DNA of 64,000 nucleotides from Hanamia caeni (GTDB lineage Bacteria > Bacteroidota > Bacteroidia > Chitinophagales > Chitinophagaceae): the NCBI RefSeq assembly GCF_003721595.1, contig NZ_RJJR01000001.1:620001-684000 (forward strand). Direction: 5' to 3'. The notes beneath the pieces were generated by a model. It ran no database searches. It had not been told where the DNA came from and was given only the letters and a program-made list of their open reading frames with translations. Positions 1 through 8,113 of the stretch are shown here, in pieces (positions within the stretch are counted from its first letter, which is position 1; the number at the start of each line of letters is the position of its first letter). Made by a program: the position numbers and the translations under genes.

Positions 1-284
1 TGGAAATGGATATTTATTGGGTCACCAAAGCCGGCCAGGATCCCATTGCGCTTTTCAAAAAACATCCGGGAAGATTCCCTCTATGGCACGTAAAAGATAT
101 GGATAAAACTCCTGCAAAAGATTTTACAGAAGTGGGAAATGGCGTAATCAATTTTAAAGAAATTTTCAAGCATAAAAACGAAGCAGGTATGAAATATTTT
201 TATGTAGAACAGGATAAAACTCCCGGCGATCCATTTGTGAGCATCAAAGAAAGCATTGATTACATAAAGAAGAATTTGATATAG
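1..284 (+). CDS. Sugar phosphate isomerase/epimerase, C-terminal part (5' truncated)
   Basis: The reading frame is already open at base 3 and ends at a TAG, so this is the 3' end of a gene cut by the window edge; the internal ATG at base 6 is not the true start. The 90 or so visible residues look like the last strands and helices of a xylose-isomerase-like TIM barrel. They hold the WHVKDMD segment, an EVGNGVINF turn and a YFYVEQD strand, which in this family bring metal and substrate ligands to the active site. Another member of the same superfamily lies at 25571-26467, where VHLKDI and SIEHES occupy equivalent positions. The substrate cannot be judged from the fragment. The next gene follows after 10 bases on the same strand, so the two are probably co-transcribed. 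Confidence 0.8.
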   Translation, partial: EMDIYWVTKAGQDPIALFKKHPGRFPLWHVKDMDKTPAKDFTEVGNGVINFKEIFKHKNEAGMKYFYVEQDKTPGDPFVSIKESIDYIKKNLI

Positions 285-294
285 AGAACAGGGT

Positions 295-810
295 ATGAAT
301 AAACCACTTTATCAGTTTTTTGCGAATGACCATCGTCGTATTGACGAACTTTTAGATAACGCTACGGCAGATATGAAGTCTGTGAAAGAAGAGTACTATC
401 ACCGGTTTAGAACAGGCCTTTTGAAGCACATTAAAATGGAAGAAAAAATTCTTTTTCCTGCTGCGCAAAAGGCAAATGGCAATGTTGCGTTGCCTTTGGC
501 AGCGAAGCTCCGGCTGGATCATGGCGCTTTAACCGCACTGATGGTGGTGCCGCCAACGCCGGATGTAATTAAGGTTTTGTATTATGTATTGGAAAAGCAT
601 GATTTATTGGAAGAGGAAGCCGGTGGGATGTACGATGTTTGCGAAAAACTAACGGAAGGCGAAACAGCCGGACTTTTGCAGCAATTGGAAGAGGCGACCG
701 AAGTGCCTGTTCATCCATACAATACAGCAGGGTATGCAGTGGATGTTGCCAAGCGAACTCTTTTGCGCGCTGGTTTTGATTTTGATTCCATTGTTGCAAG
801 CTCTGTTTAA
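295..810 (+). CDS. Hemerythrin-like HHE domain protein
   Basis: A 171-residue soluble, helical protein with no signal peptide. His13 (in NDHRR), His45 and Glu49 (in KHIKMEE), His76 (in LDHG) and His102 with the following glutamates (in EKHDLLEEE) are spaced as in the four-helix HHE cation-binding family, which binds a non-heme di-iron centre. Relatives bind oxygen or nitric oxide or take part in iron or redox repair, so a sensor or protective role is the usual guess. The residues past about 125 fall outside the bundle and I recognise nothing in them. It begins 10 bases after the upstream isomerase gene, which suggests one operon, although the two functions are not obviously linked. Confidence 0.8.
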   Translation: MNKPLYQFFANDHRRIDELLDNATADMKSVKEEYYHRFRTGLLKHIKMEEKILFPAAQKANGNVALPLAAKLRLDHGALTALMVVPPTPDVIKVLYYVLEKHDLLEEEAGGMYDVCEKLTEGETAGLLQQLEEATEVPVHPYNTAGYAVDVAKRTLLRAGFDFDSIVASSV

Positions 811-911
811 ATCAGGAACGCTCATTAATTTAACTTGGAGAGACTGTTAAAACCCGCGATGGATAAGTCTTTCTACATTTTACTAACAAAACAATTTTTA
901 ATTTATCAATT

Positions 912-1694
912 ATGAATAAAATTTTCAGATTAACCGCAATTATTTTTTCTTTTATGTTTCTTTCCAATAATTCTTATAGTAAAGCAATAAATAAGATGAT
1001 TTTTCAATTTAGAATTTATCATTTAAAAGATGAAAAACAGGTAAGCATTACCGATAGTTTTCTCCAACACGCCTTTATTCCTGCCTTACACCGGTTCGGA
1101 ATAAAAAATATTGGCGTTTTTAAGCCGCTGGACAATGATACCGCCGTGGACAAAAAGATTTATGTTTTAATCCCTTTTGCTTCGGTGGACCAGTGGATGA
1201 AAATCGATGAGCGCTTGCATTCAGATCTTTTTTTTAAGAAAGATGGAGAAAGTTTTTTGCATGCAGATGCGGCTGCACCTCCTTTTCAAAGGATGGAATC
1301 AATTTTGATGAATGCGTTTGATGGCCAGCCGGCAATGGATCTGCCGAAGCATAAGGACGCTGACAGAGTATTTGAGCTGAGAAGCTATGAAAGCCCGACT
1401 GTTCATTTGGCCGACACCAAAAGAGCCATGTTTAATAATGATGAAATGGAAATATTTATGCGTCTTGGTTTTAATCCGGTTTTTTATGGCGAAGTAATTT
1501 CCGGAGGTCGCATGCCCAACCTGATGTATATGCCCATATTTAAGAGTGTAGACGACAGGAATGCGCAATGGAAAGTTTTTGGAAGTGATCCGAAGTGGAA
1601 GGAAATATCGGCTGATCCCAAATACGAAAATAAGGTTTCTGTTTCTCACATTGACAGTATTCTTATGCATTCCACAGATTATTCTGATTATTAA
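912..1694 (+). CDS. Secreted NIPSNAP family protein
   Basis: A 260-residue protein. The first 24 or so residues form a signal peptide (short basic start, hydrophobic core, then NNSYSKA). Two ferredoxin-like NIPSNAP repeats follow. The first begins near FQFRIYHL and the second near FELRSYES; the second contains the GFNPVFYGEVISGG and NLMYMPIF segments typical of the family. NIPSNAP proteins are small dimeric alpha-beta barrel proteins; bacterial members often sit beside sugar-catabolism genes, but their reaction is not established. The downstream TolB-like gene starts 17 bases later, so the two exported proteins probably share a transcript. Confidence 0.8.
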   Translation: MNKIFRLTAIIFSFMFLSNNSYSKAINKMIFQFRIYHLKDEKQVSITDSFLQHAFIPALHRFGIKNIGVFKPLDNDTAVDKKIYVLIPFASVDQWMKIDERLHSDLFFKKDGESFLHADAAAPPFQRMESILMNAFDGQPAMDLPKHKDADRVFELRSYESPTVHLADTKRAMFNNDEMEIFMRLGFNPVFYGEVISGGRMPNLMYMPIFKSVDDRNAQWKVFGSDPKWKEISADPKYENKVSVSHIDSILMHSTDYSDY

Positions 1695-1711
1695 AAAATA
1701 AAGTAGCATTC

Positions 1712-3247
1712 ATGCGGTTCAAAACTTCCAGTGTCATAAAACTTTCAATTATCAGTAGTTGTATGATGTTATCAGTAAATAGCTTTTCTCAGAAAACGGG
1801 AATCTTTGAAGGGCAAACTGATGTGGGCAAAGTGCTTCATTCCGGTAATGCCATTTATAATTCAGCTAATGATGAATACGCTATTACCGGATCCGGAGCC
1901 AATATCTGGTTTACCAATGACGAATTTCATTTTGTATGGAAAAAAATGAGAGGCGATTTTATTTTACGTGCCCGCGGAAAATTCCAGGGAAAAAGTGGAG
2001 AAGCGCATCGGAAGTTTGGCTGGATGGTTAGGCAAGGGCTTGACACCAGTTCGGCAATGGTAGCGGCTACGATTCACGGTGATGGGCTAACTTCGCTTCA
2101 ATATAGGAAAGCAGCACATACAAATGTAGAAGAAAACAAGTTTGATATTAGCGGCCCTGATGTAGTTCAACTGGAACGAAAGGGAAACCAATTTATCATG
2201 TCCGTTGCTCACTTTGGAGACACCTTTGTATCCAAAGAACTTTCTGATGTCAATTTTGATGGCGATGTGTATGTGGGTTTGTTTGTGTGTGCCCATAATA
2301 AAAATGCTGTTGAAAAAGCTGATTTTGAAAATGTAAGGATTGTAATTCCGGCAGGAAAAGATTTGGTTCCCTATAAGAAATATTTAGGCAGCCATATTGA
2401 AACGATGGATGTAATTACAGGCAAAAGAAAAATTGTTTATTCAGAAAATGCTTCCTTGCAGGCGCCTAACTGGACAACGGATGGTAAAAGCCTTCTTTAT
2501 AATTCAAACGGATCACTTTATCTTTTTGATCTTAAGTCGCGCCGGCCAGCCTTGTTTCCAACCGGAAAAGTAAAAGATATCAACAATGATCATGTTATTT
2601 CTTTTGATGGAAAAATGCTTGGCATCAGTGCGCGCAGCCCGGATGGAAAAATAGGTTCAACCGTGTATACGGTGCCTATGACTGGTGGGGAACCAAAGTT
2701 GATTACCCCGCTTTTGGGATTCTCCTATTTGCACGGATGGTCGCCTGACGGCAAGTGGCTAACGTACACGGCTAAACGAAATAGCGATCCAACGCCTGCA
2801 GGATTTGATATTTATAAAATTCCTTCTAAAGGAGGTAAAGAAATCCAGCTCACGAATGTAAAGGGACTTGATGACGGGCCTGAATACAGCCCGGATGGGA
2901 AATATATTTATTTTAATTCGGTAAGAAGCGGACTAATGCAATTGTGGCGCATGAAGCCGGATGGAAGCGATCAGGAACAGTTGACAAATGATGATTATAA
3001 TAATTGGTTCGCACATATTTCGCCTGATGGTAAATGGATTGTTTGTATCACTTTTTTAAAAGATGAGGTAAAGCCAGACGATCATCCATTTTATAAACAT
3101 GTGTACTTAAGAATGATGCCGGCATCGGGCGGCCCATTAAAAGTAATTGCGTATTTGTATGGCGGCCAGGGAACCATCAATACGCCGTCGTGGTCGCCAG
3201 ACAGTAAAAAGATTGCATTTGTCAGCAATACGGATATGTCGGAATAA
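1712..3247 (+). CDS. Secreted TolB-like WD40/PD40 beta-propeller protein
   Basis: A 511-residue exported protein whose signal peptide ends near VNSFSQ. Residues of roughly 30-220 form a beta-sandwich resembling DUF1349/concanavalin-like domains (FHFVWKKMRGDFILRARG, then VYVGLFVCAHN). Residues of about 235-505 hold PD40-type propeller blades with the repeated S-P/F-D-G-K turn (WSPDGKWLTY, YSPDGKYIYF, ISPDGKWIVC, WSPDSKKIAF). Such proteins are usually periplasmic or surface scaffolds or carbohydrate-related binding proteins; no catalytic motif is visible. The gene ends in an array of 8-bp repeats that separates it from convergent purB. Confidence 0.8.
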   Translation: MRFKTSSVIKLSIISSCMMLSVNSFSQKTGIFEGQTDVGKVLHSGNAIYNSANDEYAITGSGANIWFTNDEFHFVWKKMRGDFILRARGKFQGKSGEAHRKFGWMVRQGLDTSSAMVAATIHGDGLTSLQYRKAAHTNVEENKFDISGPDVVQLERKGNQFIMSVAHFGDTFVSKELSDVNFDGDVYVGLFVCAHNKNAVEKADFENVRIVIPAGKDLVPYKKYLGSHIETMDVITGKRKIVYSENASLQAPNWTTDGKSLLYNSNGSLYLFDLKSRRPALFPTGKVKDINNDHVISFDGKMLGISARSPDGKIGSTVYTVPMTGGEPKLITPLLGFSYLHGWSPDGKWLTYTAKRNSDPTPAGFDIYKIPSKGGKEIQLTNVKGLDDGPEYSPDGKYIYFNSVRSGLMQLWRMKPDGSDQEQLTNDDYNNWFAHISPDGKWIVCITFLKDEVKPDDHPFYKHVYLRMMPASGGPLKVIAYLYGGQGTINTPSWSPDSKKIAFVSNTDMSE

Positions 3248-3250
3248 ATG

Positions 3251-3298
3251 GGTTAATGTGCTAATTTGCTGATGTGCTAATATGCTAATATGCTAATA
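3251..3298. repeat. Octamer tandem array, TGCTAATN
   Basis: Between the convergent TolB-like and purB genes there are five exact-length 8-bp units from 3259 (TGCTAATT, TGCTGATG, then TGCTAATA three times), preceded by a degenerate sixth unit, GGTTAATG. The phase is kept with no indel. The same octamer family (GCTAATNN) recurs at 44501-44532. Confidence 0.8.
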
Positions 3299-3312
3299 GA
3301 ACACTGAAAGAT

Positions 3313-4653
3313 CTAAAATGATTTTCCGGTATAATTAAAAGGAGTAATTGCCTTTAATTCTTTCTTAAGTGCAGCAGAGATTTTCAGCGTATCAATAAAA
3401 TCATGTATCGCTTTTTTATCGATAGAATTTTTTCCTCTTGTCAGTTCTTTCAATGCTTCATAAGGTTTCGGATAGTTTTCTCTTCTTAAAATTGTTTGGA
3501 TTGCTTCGGCAACTACTGCCCAATTATTATCAAGATCGGCATGCAATTTTTCTTCATTTAAAATTAATTTGCTGATTCCTTTTTGAAGAGAAAGAATTGA
3601 GAGAAAAGTATGAGCAATTGGAACTCCGATATTTCTGATAACGGTAGAATCTGTAAGATCTCTTTGTAACCGGGAAACAGGTAATTTAGCTGAAAGATGC
3701 TCCAGCAAAGCGTTTGCGATGCCAAGATTGCCTTCTGCATTTTCAAAATCAATCGGGTTTACTTTATGGGGCATAGCACTACTTCCAATTTCACCGGCTT
3801 TGGTTTTTTGTTTAAAATAATCCATGCTGATGTAAGTCCACACATCGCGACATAGATCAATTAATATGGTATTGATTCTTTTTATCGCATCAAAATGTGC
3901 AGCCAGTAAATCATAATGTTCAATTTGTGTAGTGTATTGTTGTCTTTGCAATCCCAAGTTTTGTTCCAGAAACTGATTGGCAAAATTAATCCAGTTTGTT
4001 TTCGGAAAGGCCACATGATGCGCGTTGAAATTTCCTGTTGCGCCGCCGAATTTTCCGGTGAATGGAATGTAGCTAAACTGCTGAACCTGGTTTTCAATTC
4101 TTTCTACAAAAACCATTATTTCTTTTCCGAGTATCGTGGGAGAAGCAGGCTGGCCGTGCGTTTTGGCCAGCATGGGCACATCTTTCCAATCATTAGCCAA
4201 ATCCTGAAGTGTATGTTGAAGATTAATAACCGCCGGCAAATATTCATGTTCAATCGCGTCTTTCCACATCATGGGAACAGCGGTATTGTTTATATCTTGC
4301 GACGTTAATCCAAAATGAATCCATTCCAGCAAATCTTCACCACCAAAGGATTGTAGCTTTTCTTTCAGAAAATATTCAACTGCTTTTACATCATGATTCG
4401 TAATTTTTTCAGTTGCTTTTATTTTCTCTGCATCAGCAATTGAGAAGTTTTTTTCAACCTCCAGTAATTGTTTTTTTACTTTCGGAGATACTTTAAAGAA
4501 TCTTTTTTGAGAAAGAAAAAGAAAATATTCCACTTCCACCTTTACGCGATATTTTATCAAAGCAAATTCTGAAAAATATTCATCAAGATGTTGAAGCTGA
4601 TTGCGATAACGTCCGTCAATCGGGGAAATGGCAGTGAGAGGTTGAAGTTGCAT
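3313..4653 (-). CDS. purB: Adenylosuccinate lyase
   Basis: A 446-residue cytosolic enzyme of the fumarase/aspartase superfamily. It catalyses two beta-eliminations in purine synthesis: SAICAR to AICAR plus fumarate, and adenylosuccinate to AMP plus fumarate. The superfamily signature SSAMPHKVNP is intact with its catalytic serine loop, and the N-terminal SPIDGRYRNQL and central KTHGQPASPT segments match PurB. The length is close to the E. coli-type enzyme of about 456 residues. The start is the ATG at 4653 (MQLQPLTAISPIDGRY). It is divergent from mqnA, and the shared 180-base gap holds a heptamer array. Confidence 0.96.
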   Translation of the reverse strand: MQLQPLTAISPIDGRYRNQLQHLDEYFSEFALIKYRVKVEVEYFLFLSQKRFFKVSPKVKKQLLEVEKNFSIADAEKIKATEKITNHDVKAVEYFLKEKLQSFGGEDLLEWIHFGLTSQDINNTAVPMMWKDAIEHEYLPAVINLQHTLQDLANDWKDVPMLAKTHGQPASPTILGKEIMVFVERIENQVQQFSYIPFTGKFGGATGNFNAHHVAFPKTNWINFANQFLEQNLGLQRQQYTTQIEHYDLLAAHFDAIKRINTILIDLCRDVWTYISMDYFKQKTKAGEIGSSAMPHKVNPIDFENAEGNLGIANALLEHLSAKLPVSRLQRDLTDSTVIRNIGVPIAHTFLSILSLQKGISKLILNEEKLHADLDNNWAVVAEAIQTILRRENYPKPYEALKELTRGKNSIDKKAIHDFIDTLKISAALKKELKAITPFNYTGKSF

Positions 4654-4659
4654 AGAAGG

Positions 4660-4701
4660 AGGCTTAAGGCTTATAGCTAAAGGCTTAAGGCTAAAGGCAT
4701 G
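4660..4701. repeat. Heptamer tandem array, AGGCTTA
   Basis: Six consecutive 7-bp units (AGGCTTA, AGGCTTA, TAGCTAA, AGGCTTA, AGGCTAA, AGGCATG) lie just upstream of the purB start codon, in the purB/mqnA divergent gap. The period is exactly 7, with substitutions but no indels. Confidence 0.75.
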
Positions 4702-4785
4702 GATAAAAGAAAATACTGAATTATTTGTTTGTTTGCTGCAAATAAAAGGACATCTCTCTTTTGTTTTATGCTTTTAGCCCTGGCA

Positions 4786-4815
4786 TTTCTGCTTTCAGCT
4801 TTTGAATTAAATTTG
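4786..4815 (+). promoter_or_regulatory. Predicted mqnA promoter (Bacteroidota type)
   Basis: The -7 box TAAATTTG at 4808-4815 matches the Bacteroidota consensus TAnnTTTG exactly. A TTTC lies 18 bases upstream at 4786-4789, close to the TTTG-like -33 element. It would start transcription about 15 bases before the GTG start codon of mqnA. Confidence 0.5.
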
Positions 4816-4835
4816 CGGCAAAATTAAAGTAAACA

Positions 4836-5576
4836 GTGCAGAAAAAAGTAAGGGTTGGAGCGGTAAGTTATTTGAATACGAAACCTCTGGTATATGGATT
4901 TGAAAACGGGTTGATGAAAAATGAAGTCGATTTGTTGATAGGTTATCCTTCGAAGATCGCGGCGATGTTGTTAAACGACGAAATAGATGTAGGTTTAGTG
5001 CCGGTAGCAGTAATTCCGGAAATGAAAGAATATCATACTATCTCTGATTATTGCATTGGGAGTGATGGTGCAGTGGCGAGCGTATGCCTTTTCAGTGAAG
5101 TTTCTTTGTATGATATCAAAACAATTTTGTTGGACTATCAAAGCCGCACTTCAGTAGCGTTGTTGAAACTTCTAATAAAAGAGTATTGGAAAATCAATGT
5201 GGCTTTCCAAAATACTGAAAATGGATATCAATCAGAAATATCAGGAACAACTGCTGGTCTTATAATTGGAGACCGCGCCTTAATACAAAGAGCGAAATCA
5301 CCTTTTATTTTTGATCTTGGTGAGGAATGGAAAAATTTTACTGATTTACCATTTGTGTTTGCGGCGTGGGTAAGCAATAAAAAACTGGATGCAGATTTCA
5401 TAAAAGAATTTAACGAAGCAAATAAATTGGGGTTAAGCAATTTAGAAAAAGTAGTTGAGAAAAATCCGTTCAAACCGTTCGATCTGCATACGTATTACAC
5501 GGAGTGCATTAACTTTGAACTGGACGAAAATAAAAAGAAAGGATTGGAATTGTTTTTGAAAAAGATTGCGAAATAG
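4836..5576 (+). CDS. mqnA: Chorismate dehydratase (menaquinone synthesis, futalosine route)
   Basis: A 246-residue protein with the periplasmic-binding-protein-like fold of MqnA, which dehydrates chorismate to 3-enolpyruvylbenzoate, the first step of the futalosine menaquinone pathway. The N-terminus VRVGAVSYLNTKPL is the family hallmark, followed by the DVGLVPV and YDIKTILLD segments. The start is a GTG at 4836, chosen because the conserved N-terminus begins two residues later and no ATG is available. A promoter-like box lies just upstream. The next step's enzyme, MqnE, is encoded at 19397-20578, so the organism probably uses this route rather than the classical Men pathway. The first glycan-cassette gene follows after 17 bases. 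Confidence 0.92.
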   Translation: MQKKVRVGAVSYLNTKPLVYGFENGLMKNEVDLLIGYPSKIAAMLLNDEIDVGLVPVAVIPEMKEYHTISDYCIGSDGAVASVCLFSEVSLYDIKTILLDYQSRTSVALLKLLIKEYWKINVAFQNTENGYQSEISGTTAGLIIGDRALIQRAKSPFIFDLGEEWKNFTDLPFVFAAWVSNKKLDADFIKEFNEANKLGLSNLEKVVEKNPFKPFDLHTYYTECINFELDENKKKGLELFLKKIAK

Positions 5577-5593
5577 AAAAAACAAATTTTAAA

Positions 5594-6370
5594 ATGTCAT
5601 TAGTAAACAAACTTTTAAAGAAAAATCTGATTGATCCGGATATCAAAAATTCGGTGATAACAGGCCGTGGAAATATAAAGGAGAATTTCCCTTCTGACTT
5701 CACCGCATCTGAAATTGAAAATGTTTCCGCAGTTAAAGGTTTTACAATGACCAGTCATGAACGGCAGGTGGTTTTATTAAGAGCTATTGATTATTTGGTT
5801 CAAAACAAAATCGAAGGTGATATTGTAGAATGTGGCGTTTGGAAAGGAGGAAGCATGATGTTGATCGCCAGAAGGCTTCTCCAATTAAATGATACCAGGA
5901 GAAAATTATTTCTCTTTGATACATTTGAAGGAATGTCAGAACCCAATGAGAAGGATGTAAGTGCAATAAATAATTCAACCGCATCTGAACTTTTACAAAA
6001 AGAAAACAAATTAGAAGGGGACAACGTTTGGTGCTATTCCTCTTTGGATGAAGTGAAAGCAAATTTGAATAAGACAAATTATCCTGCTGATAAAATATTT
6101 TATTTTAAAGGAAAAGTAGAAGATACTTTGCCGGAACCATCGGTTGGTAAAATTGCTTTGCTTCGCCTGGATACTGATTTTTATGAATCCACAAAACATG
6201 AACTGGAAATTCTTTATGATCTGTTGGTTCCCGGCGGCGTTTTAATTATTGATGATTACGGACATTGGACAGGATCAAAAAAAGCGGTGGATGAATTTAT
6301 TGAAAAAAGAAAGCTAACTATTTTTTTAAACCGGATTGATTATACAGGAAGACTCTCTATAAAATTTTAG
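5594..6370 (+). CDS. TylF/MycF-family SAM-dependent O-methyltransferase
   Basis: A 258-residue protein resembling macrocin/mycinamicin O-methyltransferases. The SAM-binding region GDIVECGVWKGGSM lies at about residues 76-89, LFDTFEGM follows, and the metal/acid region RLDTDFYEST and GGVLIIDDYGHW is intact. Family members methylate sugar hydroxyls with a divalent metal. It opens a run of same-strand glycan genes (gap of 3 bases to the next), so a sugar of a surface polysaccharide or glycolipid is the likely substrate. The exact sugar is unknown. Confidence 0.85.
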   Translation: MSLVNKLLKKNLIDPDIKNSVITGRGNIKENFPSDFTASEIENVSAVKGFTMTSHERQVVLLRAIDYLVQNKIEGDIVECGVWKGGSMMLIARRLLQLNDTRRKLFLFDTFEGMSEPNEKDVSAINNSTASELLQKENKLEGDNVWCYSSLDEVKANLNKTNYPADKIFYFKGKVEDTLPEPSVGKIALLRLDTDFYESTKHELEILYDLLVPGGVLIIDDYGHWTGSKKAVDEFIEKRKLTIFLNRIDYTGRLSIKF

Positions 6371-6373
6371 TTT

Positions 6374-7195
6374 ATGTCACCATGGTTCAATAAACTTTTT
6401 AGTCCAGAGATTAATGTAAAATCTGAATTTTCATTCCGGAAACCGGAAATGGAAAAAATTATGAAGCAAAACAGGAATTCACTGTCAGCAATTGATGATT
6501 GGATTGATGATGAGGCGTTTCAAAATTCTTTTTTTCAATATGGCGTTCCAGATTTTATAAGAAAGGAAATTAACAAGCCAATTGGCGATTCGATGACTTA
6601 TACCGATGTGATGGTTTATATCGCCAAAGAATATTTTAAAAAAATCAATTATCTCGAGATTGGCGTGTCTGTAGGGAAAAATTTTTTTCAATTGCTGAAT
6701 GCTTTGAATGAATCCCAATTTACAGCATTTGATATTGAGGAAATTAATCCTGTGCTGGCCAATCGCTTTGTTTTGAAAGAAAAAACTGAATGGCCTACAC
6801 CGGCGGACTCAATAAAAAAAACAAATTCGTCGCTCACTGGTTTTGAATTTGAGCAGAACAGAGTAAACTATTTATGCGCGGATGTTTGGGATGAAAATAG
6901 TTGGGCCAGGCTTGAAGGAAATAGATTCAATCTTGTTTTTTCAGATGCGTTGCATTCACATAAAGCGATTCTTTTTGAATTTGAAATGCTTGTAAAATAT
7001 AATTTGTTAGACGAAAAATTTGTAATTGTATGGGATGACCTTGTAGGAAAAATGAGAAATTCTTTTTTTAAAATCATTAAAAAATACAATAACAATTTCA
7101 AGATAAAGGATGTTTATTTGTTAAGCATTAATGGTTGGGTGGGGCAAAATGAAAAACCTCATTCTGTTGGAATCATCTCAAACTTTCCCCTATAG
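6374..7195 (+). CDS. Putative class I SAM methyltransferase of the glycan cassette
   Basis: A 273-residue protein. The segment YLEIGVSVGKNFFQLL (about residues 95-110) looks like the glycine-rich SAM-binding motif I, with an acidic FDIEE after the next strand and NLVFSDALHSH as the motif near the active site; that arrangement is typical of small-molecule or sugar methyltransferases. The first 80 residues are not recognisable. It starts 3 bases after the TylF-like gene and ends 1 base before the next start. The fold is fairly clear but substrate and catalysis are not. Confidence 0.6.
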   Translation: MSPWFNKLFSPEINVKSEFSFRKPEMEKIMKQNRNSLSAIDDWIDDEAFQNSFFQYGVPDFIRKEINKPIGDSMTYTDVMVYIAKEYFKKINYLEIGVSVGKNFFQLLNALNESQFTAFDIEEINPVLANRFVLKEKTEWPTPADSIKKTNSSLTGFEFEQNRVNYLCADVWDENSWARLEGNRFNLVFSDALHSHKAILFEFEMLVKYNLLDEKFVIVWDDLVGKMRNSFFKIIKKYNNNFKIKDVYLLSINGWVGQNEKPHSVGIISNFPL

Positions 7196-7196
7196 C

Positions 7197-8096
7197 ATGA
7201 GAGTGGTACTCACCAATTTGTCAAACAAACTATACGAACAAAGCCGCTTCAGGCTAAATTATTCTGCATTAAAGCATGGGATTAAAGAAATTAATTCTTT
7301 GGATTTTGAAGACTTGAAAGCCTTTGCTTTTTATGAAGAAAATAAAAAGATTTTACAGGCGGCCAAAGGAATCGGATATTGGCTATGGAAGCCTTTCATT
7401 ATTCTTCAAGCCATGAAAAAAATTTCGGAGGGAGATATCGTTATTTATGCAGACTGTGGAATAGAAATAATTGACAGCCTGGATCCGCTAATTTCTATAT
7501 GCAGGAAAAATAATCCCGTTTTGCTGTTTGCTAATGAGAATCTTAAAAATAAGTTCTGGACTAAAAGAGATTGTTTTGTAATCATGCACTGCGACGAAAA
7601 AAAATATTGGGACGGACTGCAAAGTGATGCCTCATTTTCTTTATTCAGAAAGTCGCCGCAAGCCGAATCTTTTTTGAACGAATGGTTGAATTATTGTCGC
7701 GATGAAAGAGTGATATCGGGCAATCCTAATGTCTGTGGCAAAAAAAATTTTTTTGGTTTTAAGGAGCATCGGTGGGATCAATCCGTTCTGTCATTATTAG
7801 CGATTAAGCACGACATTGAATTGTTTCGTGTGCCCACTCAATATGGTAATCATTATAAATTGCCGGAACTAAGAATACCCGGTGAATTTAATTGTGTAAA
7901 CCAGGTTTATCAAAAACAGGTAAACTTTTATTCTTCCAGGCCGTATCGGAATTCTCATTATTACCAGTTATTAAGTCACCATCGTACAAAGGCCGGTGCG
8001 GATACTGTTGAAAAAAAATTGTCAATAGCGCAACTTATTTTGAAATCCGGAAAAAGACGCTGGGGAAAAATCAGGCGCTACCTAACCCGAACCTGA
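7197..8096 (+). CDS. Putative glycosyltransferase with YWLWKP motif
   Basis: A 299-residue protein with IGYWLWKPFII near residue 57, then DIVIYADCGIEI. This arrangement is seen in uncharacterised GT-A-like proteins of polysaccharide loci, where the DxG would take the place of a metal-binding DxD. A later segment has the W-D-Q-S-V-L-S-L pattern often found near acceptor sites in GT8-like enzymes. I chose the ATG at 7197, 1 base after the upstream stop; longer in-frame starts (7131, 7149) would overlap the previous gene by up to 65 bases. The C-terminus is basic and might contact membrane. Family assignment rests on motif shape only. Confidence 0.6.
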   Translation: MRVVLTNLSNKLYEQSRFRLNYSALKHGIKEINSLDFEDLKAFAFYEENKKILQAAKGIGYWLWKPFIILQAMKKISEGDIVIYADCGIEIIDSLDPLISICRKNNPVLLFANENLKNKFWTKRDCFVIMHCDEKKYWDGLQSDASFSLFRKSPQAESFLNEWLNYCRDERVISGNPNVCGKKNFFGFKEHRWDQSVLSLLAIKHDIELFRVPTQYGNHYKLPELRIPGEFNCVNQVYQKQVNFYSSRPYRNSHYYQLLSHHRTKAGADTVEKKLSIAQLILKSGKRRWGKIRRYLTRT

Positions 8097-8113
8097 AATT
8101 TTAAACAGAAACC

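Noticed and set aside
1299..1709. Minus-strand frame opposite the NIPSNAP gene, and similar long antisense frames elsewhere
   Set aside because: They lie wholly inside genes with clear protein homology on the other strand and have no domain-like sequence of their own.
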